Shown one piece after another: positions 1 to 11,204 of a DNA stretch of 64,000 bases. The position numbers and the translations under genes were made by a program. The DNA is taken from positions 1,052,713 to 1,116,712 of the forward strand of contig JAUPFP010000023.1 in assembly GCA_036925085.1 (NCBI GenBank), in the 5' to 3' direction. A model generated the notes under the pieces. The model saw only the letters and a program-made list of their open reading frames with translations, was not told the origin of the DNA and did not search any database. Each line of letters opens with the position of its first letter. Position 1 is the first letter of the stretch. The stretch comes from Brachycybe producta (taxonomy: Eukaryota > Arthropoda > Diplopoda > Playtdesmida > Andrognathidae).

Positions 1-1936
1 TAGGCATTAAATAAGATATATTCAATCTACCTCCACCTTTTTTTCTTCTCAAGTGATGAATGGCGCAGATGTTTTGAGAAGGTAGTTGTAGATGAGAGAG
101 TTAAAGGGGTTTTAGAGTGTGTGTGTGTGTGTGTGTGGTATATGTGATATATGGAAACCCCATTAGTCGTTGACGGAAGAAGTATAAAAAAGAAGGTGGA
201 GGGAGACTGGAGAGAGAGAGCGAGAGTTCATGAGGATTTTATAAAAAAAAGAAAAGGGAGCTCAGATTTTTCAATTCGGTTTGCATGTGAAATTCGTCAT
301 GAAAGTGGATTTTGTTTTTGTACGAACTGAATCAGAATAAATAAATAAACTTGTTTGTTCTTCTTCAAAAATATATATATTTGATATAAATGCATTTTTT
401 ACACGCAATGAGGTTTTTTTTTATGAAAACAAAGTTTGGAAACTTAATCCATATATAGCGAACGACCCCTTTAAGAGTCGTATTTATTAGGAGTGGGTTA
501 AGATGGGTGTGTTTGAAGTTGTTAACCACGGAAAAATTTACATATGTTACCATCCAAGTGGAAAATTAGTCATTTTTCATAATAGTAATAATAATAATGA
601 CTATAATAATAGGGGGTCATGTTTGCAAATGAGTGCAAAGCTCTTTAATTTTTAATGTTTGCAAAATGACTAGGAATTATACAGAATGGCTAGTTTTTAG
701 ATTTTTGAAAAATTATGTGGAGCAGCTAGCTACTTATTTTTGCTGTGCAAAACTATTTTTTTTTTTTGCAACAGTCAAAAGCTCAACGCAAACAAGATTT
801 GCAAATCATAAAGGTTAAACTGCATATTCATAAAGCTGCTGCTTCATTTTGTTTTACGATTTCAAGCAACGAAGTCATCATTATTGAATATATTTTTGCG
901 TCAAAATCTAACCTCAGAAACTGGTTAAAAATTGATATGAAGCGGCGCTACTTCATTGCCAGCTGAACTGCTTTTTCAGTCTTCCTGGAATGTGATTGGT
1001 TTGTTTTTTCTAATGTTAATTATCTCCTTCATGGAATATCATGGAAGCTACATAAAGCATGCAGCGACAATTTGCTGTTTAAAAGCTGCATTAAAACGTA
1101 AATATGCAGTAATTTGAAAAGCTACAAACAGCACTGCAACGCTTAGCTTTTAAAAAAGCTGTAGAAAGCAAATATGCAGTTTAAAATTTAAAGTTTTGCT
1201 TTAAGTTTTAAGCCGCAATGACGTCATTATTAATGGAAACCTTAGCAGAGTGATCCGAAACGCTTGGGATAATATTGCTAACTCAACGGTTAAGCTTAGA
1301 GCGTTATGACAACTTAATGCAAGACGAAGTACAAGAAACCCAGACATTGCACTAGTGAGTCGTTGCAAGAAACCAAACAGATTGATTGAAAGTGTTTTTT
1401 TGTTGTTAGAAACTAGAAGGATAAATGAACCAATGTGACTATTTTTTCAATTGTTCATATTTGATATTTAAAAAAATAATATTTTTTTTTTGGCAATTTT
1501 GAATTATTTTAAATTTTTTATCACCAAAAAAAAGTATTTAAAAACCAAGTAAAAACTCCAATTTTTGTTTTATTAAATTATTGAAACTGATACTCAGTTA
1601 AGTCAGCGTTTCCCAAAAGGGGGGTTTCCACACAAAGGGGAAGTAAGGGTTCCGCCAGAAAGTTAAAATATATATTAAATTTCACACTTGTCAAAAAATG
1701 TCTAATTATAATAGTTTCTTAAAATAATTAAAATTATAATTTAAGTAGTCACAGATCGATCATATGTCCGTCTTAAGAGATTCCAACACAACTCAAAAAT
1801 TAAATGAAACACAAAATGTGTTGGATTATTATTAATTAAAAGTGAATTTGATACTCTAAATTATCATTTTATTAAGATTACGTGCCTATTATTTTTTTTA
1901 TCGCGATATCTACTTTTTTCTCACTCAGTTTATGGG
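1..1936. other. AT-rich noncoding DNA with simple repeats and one dispersed repeat
   Basis: There is a GT microsatellite at about 117-137, GA tracts near 211-227, and AAT/ATA repeats near 586-612. A stretch at about 880-1170 (GCGTCAAAATCTAACCTC onward) has a diverged relative at about 32280-32500. Nothing else is recognised between 1200 and 1936. Confidence 0.6.
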
Positions 1937-1941
1937 TATTA

Positions 1942-2480
1942 GGGACTTAGCGAAATTTCGTACGAAATAAATTTATTTACGAAATCCATTATTTTGACGT
2001 CATTTCCGGTTGATTTCGTTACAACACAAAGATTTCGTACAAAATGAGGCATTTCTTTACGAAATTATAAAATTATTTCGTAGTTGGATTTCGTAGAAAC
2101 GAAATAAACGCGCATGCGCAGAAGCGGTTTAACGCCGTTTGAGAAAGTTGAAAACGACGCCATTTTTCCACCGCTTCGATGGAAAACGACGTCGTTTTAA
2201 AAAGAATAGCCAACCCTACATGGAAGATTTCCGATTAAGGTAAGAATATTAAGTGCACAGAACAATAAAAATTAAAAAAATCTACGTTTAGCGGCGATTA
2301 ATTAGTCAAAAATGACCACACAAATCGCCGTATAAAGGTGAATGATTACATTTGATTACGTTTACGTTTTAGGGTTGCTTCGCAAACTAGAATTACGAAA
2401 TTGAAACGAAAACAAAATCACTTAATTTAAATATATACATTTCGTGAAACTTAATTTCGTACGAAATTTCGCTAAGTCCC
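1942..2480. mobile_element. Inverted-repeat element carrying promoter-like motifs and a mini first exon
   Basis: The ends are GGGACTTAGCGAAATTTCGT and its exact complement (to 2480), flanked on both sides by TATTA (1937-1941, 2481-2485). The TIR is about 27 bp and perfect. TTTCGTA words fill both arms. The centre has TGACGTCA (1995-2002) then TTTCCGG, GCGCATGCGC (2110-2119, the NRF1 consensus), GCCATTTT (about 2159) and a CRE-like AACGACGTCGTT. ATG at 2179 then opens a 19-codon frame, and CGATTAAG|GTAAGA at 2232-2245 looks like a splice donor. GGG ends fit a Harbinger-like element, but the 5-bp flank makes this uncertain. Confidence 0.8.
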
Positions 2481-2499
2481 TATTATGGAGAGGTGGGAC

Positions 2500-2605
2500 A
2501 CGAATCCGAAATTTTCTCGAATCTGAATCCTGAAAGGTTCTCGAATCTCCCAAATCTCGAGTCCTTCATATAAGAATCCTTATTATATTATATTATATTA
2601 TTTTA

Positions 2606-2686
<81 letters not shown>

Positions 2687-3245
2687 GCTTTGTCTGTCTG
2701 TGTATAACGCTGTACAAACAAGGACAAAAACGTGCTAGTCGGAATTTATTTAAATTTAAATGAACAGGTTTTTTTCTCATGGTCAACTTTATGTTGCGCT
2801 CTCCCGATCCAAGAACCCAAACAATAGTAAGGTGCTTATGAAGTATTTGTATAAACTAGAATTTTGCTCCCATCATTTATGACTGGGTTACTCCACTAGT
2901 TCATTAAGAAGATACAAATAAATGAAATTATATTAAATATTAAATTATTAATAATAATAATAAAACAAGTGTGGCGGCACTCAGGGTCAGGGCCACAAGG
3001 TGATATTGGTGATCCGGTTACCACCGAAATTGCAACAATCGCCGGTTTTTTTTTGTTAGTGAACGCTTCTATTGAACGTCAATGGAGTTAAAACTAATTT
3101 TTACCAGGTTTTAACAGTTTTTTTTTAAAGGTTAGGATTCGAAAGGTTCGAAAGACGAAAAAAGCGCAAAGATTCGAGTTTTCGAATTTCGAATATTTTT
3201 CAAGATACGCCGGATTCGAGGATTCGAATGTCCCATCCCTAGTTT
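2500..3245. repeat. Dispersed repeat A, copy 1 (TTCGAATCC-rich), with TA microsatellite
   Basis: This diverged direct copy matches 17790-18425: shared words include CATTAAGAAGATACAAATAA, GGTGATATTGGTGATCC, CGCCGGTTTTTTTTTGTTAG and AGTGAACGCTTCTATT, and both ends are rich in TTCGAATC/GATTCGA. A TA microsatellite runs at about 2612-2682. This copy has the uninterrupted version (near 3117-3126) of the site filled by an insertion at 18104-18309. It also holds repeat B sequence at about 2685-2900. Confidence 0.82.
2685..2900. repeat. Dispersed repeat B, copy 1 (empty site)
   Basis: Shares TAACGCTGTACAAACA, GGACAAAAAC, CGGAATTTAT, TTGCGCTCTCCC and TTACCCCACTAGT-like words with 40130-40740. It reads AAACTAGAATTTTGCTCCC at 2853-2871, where the other copy is interrupted by a 142-bp element. 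Confidence 0.85.
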
Positions 3246-3274
3246 TGAAGATTAAAAAAAGTTTCGTAGTCAAA

Positions 3275-3390
3275 TAAAAAATAAATTAATCCGTGTATAG
3301 TTAAAGGTAATACGAAATAGTTCCAAAATAATTATTTTGGAACTATTTCCTATACATTTAACTTTACACTGATTAATTTTTTTTTTTAAA
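3275..3390. repeat. Foldback sequence with a perfect 36-bp palindrome
   Basis: Positions 3314-3349 form a perfect palindrome (GAAATAGTTCCAAAATAAT and its complement, overlapping). Weaker complementarity extends to about 3275 and 3390 (ATTAATCCGTGTATAGTTAA / TTAACTTTACACTGATTAAT). Confidence 0.8.
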
Positions 3391-4440
3391 AAAAAAAACA
3401 TTCTTAAAAGTTGTTTTTTAGAGATGAAATTTGCGTTTTAAATTAGTAAACGAGATCAAATTTGTGAAAACATTTCTAATAATTGCAAATATAAATTTCG
3501 TTTTGAACATTAAAAATTGTTTTTTCTCTTTCGTCTAAAGTTAATAAACCGTATATCTTTTTCAAGTCAAATTATTATGACAAGACTTTTTTTTTTTCGC
3601 TAATAAATTGGAAAAATCTTTTAGAAACTCATTAGAACCATTTTCTTAAAAACTTTTCTCTCTCTCTTTTTGTCTTAACAAATATAACAAGAATCTCATT
3701 TGTTTCAAAAGTTTATTACATATCGTAAAAAATAGAAAGAATTTGTTTTTGTTTGTTTTTTTGTATATAAAAAAAAATCAGTTATTTTTTTAGGGTCTTC
3801 GACCTATGGCACGCGAGCCAAATTATAATGTAAAAATTCATCTTGGTATAAAGGGGCTGTCTGCATAGGCCCCTACTTGTTGTATACGGGTCTACATTTC
3901 TATATTCGTCTTTACGTCACTGTTTTATACGGAATGCGAAATGTGACAGCTTTCAAAATTCTAGAATTGTCAAAAGAATGAACTAAGTTGGGCTGTGTCC
4001 GAAAACAAAAAGGTTTTCTTTATTGCTGTAAAGAATCTATAAGGGCTTGCTTATAAATAACACAGCCTCTTAGACGATTTTTTTGTTGTTGAAAGAAATG
4101 AATTGCCGGATGGATTTTCTTCATTTTAACATTTTTATCTAAAATATGAGGCTTCATTTTACAAGCTTTTATTTATCTTTGACATGACCCGCCGTTGTCC
4201 ATTTGGTTGGGGCTTGTATTTCTCCTATTTTAACCAACTTCATCATCAATTTAGAGATGGCTGAAATGTTGTACACGGCAGCCTCTAACTAGTGCGACCT
4301 GATAATCTATCAAATTTTGATAAGAGGATCCTCGAATGACCTGTCCAGGACCTGCTGCCGTTATAGGAAGAGGCTATACCTTAAATAACGTACTTTTCAA
4401 ATTCAAAATAAAACAAATTACACTCCTGTAGTCTCAAAAA
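3391..4440. other. AT-rich noncoding DNA with one dispersed repeat
   Basis: Mostly A/T homopolymers. About 4300-4430 (TCCTCGAATGACCTGTCCAG, TACTTTTCAAATTCAAAAT) is repeated at about 17005-17110. Nothing else is recognised. Confidence 0.6.
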
Positions 4441-5345
4441 CATGTCTTAAGCCTCGTTTTCACGGCGTTAGTTCTTTTGTGAAAGTCGCTATCATGAAAA
4501 AGTTGTGATACTTCACTCTCACGACAGCAACTGTCTGTCTACATGTCTTGAAGTAATGTGATAGTTCTGTCATGACAGTGATACTAGGTCTCTCATGGAA
4601 ATCATTGGTATTCCTCGAAGAACTTAATAACCTTAAACCGTTTTGCCATTATTTACTTCAAAGATATGCTTGATTTGACAAATTCAGTTAATTGACAGCA
4701 ACAACAAAAAAACACCAGCAGTAAAGAAATGTGTTTGCGTCAAGAACAGTCAGTGTTGCGAGAGCTCTCTCCCTCCAGAAGCCAAATTTCCCTACAAAGT
4801 GGATATTTTTCCCCTACAAGCGGTCACTCAACAACAATTAAGCCTGCTTTACACGGGTAGAGTTTTTAGTAGAGTACTGGGTAGAGTAGAGTAACTCTAC
4901 CCGTAGAAACCCGGCAAAAATCGCAGTAGAGTAGAGTTTGCAGTAGAGTACTGGTTTGCTGGTAGAGTAGAGTACTATCGCACATGTGGCAAAGTAGCTC
5001 TACTCTACCTACCCCCTCCACCTCGAAACAGTCTACTAGCCTCCCCACTATACCCGTGTAGACTCAACTTTCTTCAGTAGAGTAGTGTGACTGGTAGAGT
5101 TCAGTCTACTCTACTCTACTAAAAACTCTACCCGTGTAAACCAGGCTTTACTATATTGCGATAGTACTAGATCAACTACCTAGTCAAACGAGATCATAGT
5201 GTGATAGTGCTATCACAACAGTTCGATAGTGCTATCGCAACAGTTCGATAGTGACTATCATGTGGTCTTCACGATGATAGTTCTCGCGATAGTTGCTCTC
5301 ATGACAGCAACTTATCTTGACAACTATCATCGTGAAAATTGAATG
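4440..5345. mobile_element. Outer inverted-repeat element (CGATAGT/ACTATC-rich) interrupted by an insertion
   Basis: Left AAGCCTCGTTTTCACGGCG and GATAGTTCTGTCATGACAG are matched on the far side by ACGATGATAGTTCTCGCGAT and ACTATCATCGTGAAAATTG. GATAGT/ACTATC words recur throughout. A separate 307-bp element (4841-5147) lies inside it. Confidence 0.68.
4841..5147. mobile_element. Foldback MITE built from TAGAGTA repeats, TTA duplication
   Basis: The ends are AGCCTGCTTTACACGGGTAG and, on the complement, AGCCTGGTTTACACGGGTAG (one mismatch in the first 20). TTA flanks both sides (4838-4840, 5148-5150), a Harbinger-type duplication. Both arms are packed with GTAGAGTA/TACTCTAC, so a transcript would fold into one long hairpin. 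Confidence 0.88.
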
Positions 5346-6227
5346 CGACATATACACACAACAATTATAAAATTATAATTGATATTTGCAAATTGACAAA
5401 TAATTCAAATTAACAAATGGTACTTCTTGTTCAATTCTGGTGTTGGGGGGAGGGGAGGGGGGGTCAGTTAGTTCATGATCCATCATTTTTCACGGATGTC
5501 AAAATACAAGAAAGTGTTTTGTAAATTAATGAAAACATCCATCATGAGAGATTCATCACAGACATGTTTTATGATGATGATGATGATGATGACAAGCTAA
5601 AAATAAAAATGGCGGAATGAAAATCATAAAAAAGAAATCTACATTCATTGTCACATTCATTGTACATATAAATATATATACACAAGTCACAGACACAACA
5701 GACTAGCGTGTCTGATAAATATTTAAATATTATCCTTTCTGTTTTCTCACTCGTTCTATCTGGTTGAATGACGTTTTTTTTTGGTTTGTTTTGTTTTCTG
5801 TCAAACAACAACAACAATCATCGAAGGATGAAAAATACTTATAGGTCTTCTTTTTATTAACAATGGCAGCCATCTTGTCATATCAATTGTTTCAAAATTT
5901 TATGAATAATTAACTAATAATTACATTATGTATTTTTTTCTATCCTATATATGTTACATGTCTTATATGTTGCCAAAGTTGATTTTTTTTTTGGTTCCTT
6001 TCTCACTGAGAAAGAAATTAAATGCAACATTTTATGAGCCTTAATAATAGGTTATCAAATTTGTTTTTTTTTTCTTCTTTCTTTTGTCTTACAACAATTA
6101 GAATTGAAAACAAACGCAACGTAAAACGCAACTGAACTTGGACTAATTTCAAGTAATTTTGCATTTTTCTTTTTGTTTTGTTTTTATTTATTTGGTTTTC
6201 AGGTAAAATTGGATAAGTATAATTTTA
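5346..6227. other. Noncoding DNA with G-rich and ATG microsatellite tracts
   Basis: A G-rich tract at about 5444-5463 could form a G-quadruplex. An ATG/TGATGA microsatellite lies at about 5570-5591. The remainder is AT-rich with no recognised feature. Confidence 0.6.
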
Positions 6228-6568
6228 GGCCGGGGGGAGGGGGTAGGTGGGGGTTGAGTGACTTTTTCAAGTTTATTTGATGCCACATCAACCGAAATGT
6301 TTCTCAATATGTGGCCCAAGAGCCAATTGTGAAGTAACAATCTCGTTTAGATAAAAAAAAAATTGTTCTTTCTAATTAAAACACCTGGTTAGAGGTTAGA
6401 ACTCTAGTTGACAACTGATAGCAAACATACATCTAGTCTCTAACCAGCCTTTTTTTATTAGAAAAAGCATAATGATGATGATGATGATGATAATGATTAC
6501 TTCACAGTTGTCACTTGGGCCACAAATTGAGAAACATTCCGATTGATATTGCATCGACATCCGAGCCC
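6228..6568. mobile_element. TA-flanked foldback MITE (GGGCTCGG ends)
   Basis: The arms pair GATGCCACATCAACCGAAAT with TCCGATTGATATTGCATC, and TTTCTCAATATGTGGCCCAAG with CTTGGGCCACAAATTGAGAAA. TA stands outside each end. An ATG repeat occurs inside (6473-6490). A partial copy lies in a BMPR2 intron at about 51884-52025. Confidence 0.8.
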
Positions 6569-6619
6569 TAATAATTACCATTGTAAGTCAATGGAGCTCC
6601 AAACAAAGTCCAGAGTTAA

Positions 6620-6763
6620 GATGCCTTGTTTCCATTGGAGTGAAAATTTGACCCCTCGCCCGCCCATTCACTATCATAGGCTGGAACCACGTTTGTTCTA
6701 TTTTTCACGAGTTGACATTTTCAAAAAGTTCAATTTTTTTACCCCACTGGAAACAAGTCCTAA
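6620..6763. mobile_element. Diverged copy of the AGGCCTTGTTTCCA foldback MITE
   Basis: The left end CCTTGTTTCCATTGGAGTG and right end CCCCACTGGAAACAAG are near complements. The interior AAAAAGTTCAATTTTT and GTTTGTTCTATTTTTCAC match the copy at 54347-54523. Confidence 0.75.
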
Positions 6764-7306
6764 GGAAGAATCTCAACCACACATACACACTGAATAAAAT
6801 TTCGTTGAATTTCACTTTTTAAGACATTTAACAGAAACGTCATATATTATAATTGAATGCACAAGAAAACACAGAAATATTAATTCAATTTTTTTTAAGA
6901 AAACAAGAAAAAAAAAGTCCCTATTATTATTTATCTATTTCTAAACTGGTAAAACACATAATTTTTGTTTCTCACACACACACACAAAAAAAAATGTTTT
7001 TCTAATCTGTTTTCAGTGACTTGAGTCACTTTATTAATTCAGTTCTCAAACTTCTTTATAAACGTAAAAAAAGGGATTTTAATCTACTTTATATGCGAGT
7101 GCACAAACAAACTTTAAATAAAGAGCTCATTTTGGGTTACAAATATATTTACTTAGGTTTTTTTTTTTTGTTTAAATTGAATAAAATATTTTTGTTTTGT
7201 TCTTTCTTCATGCGGAAGAAAACCGAATTTTAAAAAGTATTATTTTCATTCTTGTATTTTTTTTTTTTTGCGGGAAGTTACAACAAAATTGCATAAACCG
7301 AATTTA
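6764..7306. other. AT-rich noncoding DNA
   Basis: A/T homopolymers and a CA repeat near 6974-6985. The start (6780-6840) resembles the ATCACACACGCTGAAAA repeat seen near 22380 and 39850. No gene is recognised. Confidence 0.55.
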
Positions 7307-7493
7307 AGCTGGATACAGACGGATCAATTCTGGCTTGTCAAAGCTGAGCGTAGGAACATACGGCAATTTGTTCAAATCATAATGCTTTTGCAATGTTAGA
7401 AGCATAAATGGGGACCCAAAAAAAAAATAAACTCTGCTTAAGAGGCATGGCAATGGGATGGACAAATCAGAATTGATTCGTCTGTATCCAGCT
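7307..7493. mobile_element. TA-flanked MITE (AGCTGGATACAGACGGATCA ends)
   Basis: The left AGCTGGATACAGACGGATCA and the right, read inward, AGCTGGATACAGACGAATCA differ by one base in 20. TA lies outside both ends (7305-7306, 7494-7495). A longer relative is at about 28327-28743, and an end fragment is near 57136-57155. Confidence 0.88.
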
Positions 7494-7959
7494 TAAAAGA
7501 ACCGTTTCCAGTTATAAAAAAACACACACAGTTGTACAAACACTGAAAGGAAGTCTATGTTAATATAATAACTGGAGTAAACTGCTCAAATGAAGAGTTG
7601 AAATAAAAAAAAAACAACAACCAGAAGAAGAATATGTTTATGCAAATGAGACACACTTTCAATCTCTCTGATGTACAACTTGAATTCTTATCCAGTTTTT
7701 TTTTTTCTCTTCTTCTTAGAAATTTCTTATTTGAGAAATTGAAAGAGAAAAAATAACACGAAACAAAACAAAAAAAATGAACATGTTTCTAAATTCTAAC
7801 AATGCAATTAAGAAAACAAAAACGTTGTTTGTAAATTAACTGTTTGTTGTCCAATTAATGGATATTTCTCACGGTTTATTTTAGATTTTTTTTTGTTAAA
7901 GATCTTTACATTTAAATGAAAGGAGAAATCCACATTTTTTTTCTCTTTAAAGTGGTTTT

Positions 7960-8285
7960 AACTTATAAACGTCCTTAGAATTTTGACTATTCTTGTCTTT
8001 CAGAAGCAAAAAAATTTAAGAGAAACTTTTGTGTTTTTTAGAAACTAGAAAGATTATCTTAAAAGTCACTTAAAAGGTATTTTTTCATGTTTGATTTGAT
8101 CTTTTAAAATGAGCTTTTTGTGTCAAGTTTCTGAAAATGATCCAACTTTTTAAGTATAGACGAAATTGTCGATAAAATTTTTTTAATTTGAAAGATATCA
8201 ACACGAAAATATTATTTAATTGATTCAAGCTTCCAATTCTAGTTTCTAACACACTTTCAATTTCTCATTAATGTTGCTCATTTCC
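7960..8285. mobile_element. Family-2 long palindromic element
   Basis: Left words TCTTTCAGAAGCAAAA, AAGAGAAACTT and TTTTAGAAACTAGAA are mirrored by CTAGTTTCTAACACACTTTC and AATTTCTCATTAATG on the right. Other copies or fragments are at about 11205-11450, 21425-21700, 38845-39110, 39560-39855, 42110-42400, 43970-44045, 45700-46145, 49375-49480, 58670-59200 and 61025-61315. Confidence 0.78.
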
Positions 8286-8324
8286 CATTCATTTTAAGCA
8301 ATGTTCATCAATCATGTATAAAAC

Positions 8325-8531
8325 ACCAATCATTTTGAAATCGGGACGAACTTCAGTTGGCTCCGCCCTTTTTATGACGACCGGCAACTTCTAATTGGTT
8401 GGTTATGTAGTCTGACGTCACATGCTCCGTCCTTTTCAACGTCGACCCACACAACAAGCCAATTAGAAGTTGCCGGTCGTCATAAAAAGGGCGGAGCCAA
8501 CTTCTGTTCATCCCGATTTCGAAATGCCTGT
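8325..8531. mobile_element. Family-1 CRE/GC-box MITE
   Basis: Flanking 9-mers are GTATAAAAC (8316-8324) and GCATAAAAC (8532-8540). The arms are GAAATCGGGACGAACTTCAG and its near-complement, then TGGCTCCGCCC / GGGCGGAGCCA and CTTCTAATTGG / CCAATTAGAAG. TGACGTCA is at 8413-8420. The extreme left end has decayed. Confidence 0.88.
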
Positions 8532-8654
8532 GCATAAAACAATACACGTCAATGAACATAATGAAATGATGTTCTAGTGGTTGGTTTTGCACATTGACGA
8601 GTCAATTTGAACAATGACATATTTTCTACTTTAGTCAACCTTGCACACCACATA

Positions 8655-8785
8655 CCTTGGGGCTATTATTTACATAGGGCCCAAATTCAAGAAAGGAAAG
8701 AGTTTGTCTCTTGTTTGGAACCTTGTTGAAAGGGTTCAAAAAGTTAAAGATTAATTGCCAGGATTCATTGTTGAATTTGGGCCTT
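8655..8785. mobile_element. Small inverted-repeat element (GGGCCCAAATTCAA ends)
   Basis: GGGCCCAAATTCAAGAAAGG on the left faces TTGTTGAATTTGGGCCTTAA on the right. Inside is TTGTTGAAAGGGTTCAAAA, a word repeated near 27380 and 54645. A half copy is near 38148-38235. Confidence 0.65.
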
Positions 8786-9181
8786 AAGTTGAATTAAAGA
8801 GTAGAGGGCGCTCAATCTCATATAAGTATTACAAGTGTTTTGTGCAGTTTTCATGTTTTATTCCTTTGTGTCATAAAGTGCAGCTCATGGTAAATAGTGG
8901 TACCATTTACCAAAAGTACAATGTAATCGAGTGTTTATATGCGGGTATTATATAGCAACATCTGCAAGAAATGTGATGACGTCAAAGACTAATAAACTAT
9001 ATTATTACATAAATAAAAACCTACACATATTTAAATGTAAAAAAAAAAACATGGGCCAGTAAAGAAAACATTTGGACAAAACATCTCTATCTGTACATTC
9101 AGAAGGATGTGAGTTTGAAAATAATAAGTTATGAAGAACAAAGTTTACGAGAAATTGGTTATTTATCATTTTTAAGGGACC

Positions 9182-9829
9182 ACAGAACGGGCGGTCGTTG
9201 GCGATAGCTTTGGTCAATTTGATTTTGGCCAATAGGAGCACAGCAATACAGGCAATTGTGCCCAGCATTAGAATTTCTTTTGTCCCCCCCCCCCCGTTTT
9301 ATGACGTCAGACCAAGTAACAAACCAATTAAAAATTGAAAAGGGCGGAGCATGTAACATCCGACCAATTAACAAAACCAATTAGAAATTGATGACACTCA
9401 TAAAAGGGTGGGGCAAAAGAAATTCTAATGCAGGGCACAATTGGTTGTCACAGTATTTACCCTCTCCCTTCCCCATCTCACGATAAAAGTAGCTGTGAAC
9501 ATTAGTAAAAATAAAAGCTGTGAATACCAGGGTTAATAAAATAATTAATAATATATCGGTAATTAGGTAGTGTTACTTTAAATCCAGCTTGTGGCAGGGG
9601 GTCGGGAAGGGAGGGTGGGGGCGCAGCCGTCTATAATGTAAAAAAATAAGGAAATATAATTAAGTTGAAATGTACATCTGACAACACTGCAAGCGAAAAG
9701 CGGCTTTAGTATTCTGTTTAGAATACTATTGATTCTGAAGAGCGAGAGTTTTACTATGCTGCAAAAATAAAATAATGCGTTCTTATTGGCCAAAATCAAA
9801 TTGACCAAAGTTATTACCAATGTTCTGTC
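9182..9829. mobile_element. Inverted-repeat element (ACAGAAC ends) hosting a family-1 insertion
   Basis: The left AGCTTTGGTCAATTTGATTT-TGGCCAATAGGA segment (9206-9238) is the complement of TCTTATTGGCCAAAATCAAA-TTGACCAAAG (about 9781-9811), and ACAGAAC starts one end where GTTCTGT closes the other. A family-1 element (9248-9448) lies just inside the left arm. Confidence 0.72.
9248..9448. mobile_element. Family-1 MITE with the alternative terminus (CAATTGTGCCCAGC)
   Basis: The left end is ACAGGCAATTGTGCCCAGCA then TTAGAATTTCTTTTG, complementary to the right end. Flanking 9-mers CACAGCAAT and CACAGTATT agree at 7 of 9. The core has TGACGTCA (9302-9309), AAACCAATTA and GGGCGGAGC, like the other family-1 copies, but the outer 30 bp match only the copy at 40545. 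Confidence 0.85.
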
Positions 9830-9862
9830 ACAAGAACGTTTTCTCCACAACCTTGAAATGTT

Positions 9863-10067
9863 ACAGGCAGTTAGAAATCGGTCAGAACTTCAGTTGGCTC
9901 TGCCCTTGTTATGACGACCGGCAACTTCTAATTGGCTGGTTATGTAATCTGACGTTGAAAAGGGCGGAGCATGTGACGTCAGACTACATAACCAGCCATT
10001 TATAAGTTGCTTTCGTCATAACAAGGGCGGAGCCAACTGAAGTTCTGACCGATTTCTAACTGCCTGT
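9863..10067. mobile_element. Family-1 CRE/GC-box MITE with perfect 9-bp duplication
   Basis: TGAAATGTT stands exactly on both sides (9854-9862 and 10068-10076). The ends are ACAGGCAGTTAGAAATCGG and its complement, and the arms are near-complementary throughout. TGACGTCA is at 9974-9981. This is the clearest insertion of the family and defines its borders. Confidence 0.96.
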
Positions 10068-10076
10068 TGAAATGTT

Positions 10077-10888
10077 TGTTGAAACCGGAAGCGTGAATTC
10101 GGAAGCTCAAAGCGCGCATGAAAATCCACCACCTTTACTTTTAATCCGTCTAATATTATCTTGGTTAAAACTATTGGTAACATCACCACCACCCTTCACA
10201 ATAAGAAAATAGAACACCTGTCCCCCCTACCCCCTATTACATATGCAAACAACCCCTTTTTCTCGATCCATATAATATGGAAAATAGAAAAGAGAAAATG
10301 TAATCTTAAGGAAAAACCATTATAAGGGATTACCTTCAGAATAAATGGATTTTGGTTTTGTTGAAGAAGCGCTTTGCTTGCTGAGCTTTTAATGTATCTA
10401 ACATTTACGGCGATGATAAATAAAGCCAAATTCCATTTTTAGTTAAAACTACAGACAGACAGACACGAAAATTTCGATATATTTATGTTGAAATTTTTCA
10501 ACATTTTTCAGAGGTAAAAAAAAAAACGTTAATTTGGATTCAGAAAGGATTTTTGATGGTTGAATATTACGGAACAAGTAGAAATAAATCGTTTAGTTTA
10601 TTAAGGTTATTCTTGCTTTAAAAAAAAGTAGTGATTAACAACAAATTAGGAAACACAATTTTCTGGTTAAAAAAAACCTCATAAATTTTTCTAAAAGTTC
10701 ATTACAATGTTACATTAAATGCATTCTAAATTACGGTTTATTAGTTAATGGCTATTTATATACACGTTAGTGTGGTTAACATGGTTTAATGTTTTAAATG
10801 TTTTAAAAAAAAACCAGAGGATTTGTATGAATAACTGGATTTTAGAAATTAGAACTCTTGTGTTATTTCGCGTTTCAGGAGCAACACT
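10077..10888. other. AT-rich noncoding DNA
   Basis: Contains a CAGA tetranucleotide tract near 10452-10465 and homopolymers. I recognise no gene or element. Confidence 0.55.
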
Positions 10889-10889
10889 A

Positions 10890-11198
10890 ATACCTTATAC
10901 ACACATGAGTTAAATGAATTCAAATTAAATTTGTTTAGGTGAATTATACGGAATCCAGTTAAGGACATGAACCCAAATAAAAATTGACTTTTAATTATTA
11001 ATATTTTAAATTGAAATGCTAAATCAATATTTTGTCAATAATTTATATTATTATATTTAAGTATTAACTCAATATTTTCAAGATTATTAACTGAATAAAT
11101 TGACTTCGACATATTTGTTTGTTTGTCTTTCACAGGGCTCTGTAGAACACATTTATTATTTAAATGCATTTAAATTATCAGGTGTGTACTAGGTATAA
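10890..11198. repeat. Repeat C, copy 1 (inverted relative to copy at 17113)
   Basis: About 310 bp matching the complement of 17113-17422: AATACCTTATACACACATGA, GAATTATACGGAATCCAGTT-AAGGACATGAAC, AATATTGAG-like words and CAGGGCTCTGTAGAACA. Its two ends are partial inverted repeats of each other (ATACC..TACACAC), as in a MITE. Confidence 0.85.
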
Positions 11199-11204
11199 GG
11201 AGAA

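Noticed and set aside
5569-5817. Minus-strand frame ending in a serine run
   Set aside because: The serine run is an ATG/TGA microsatellite read in another frame; no other support.
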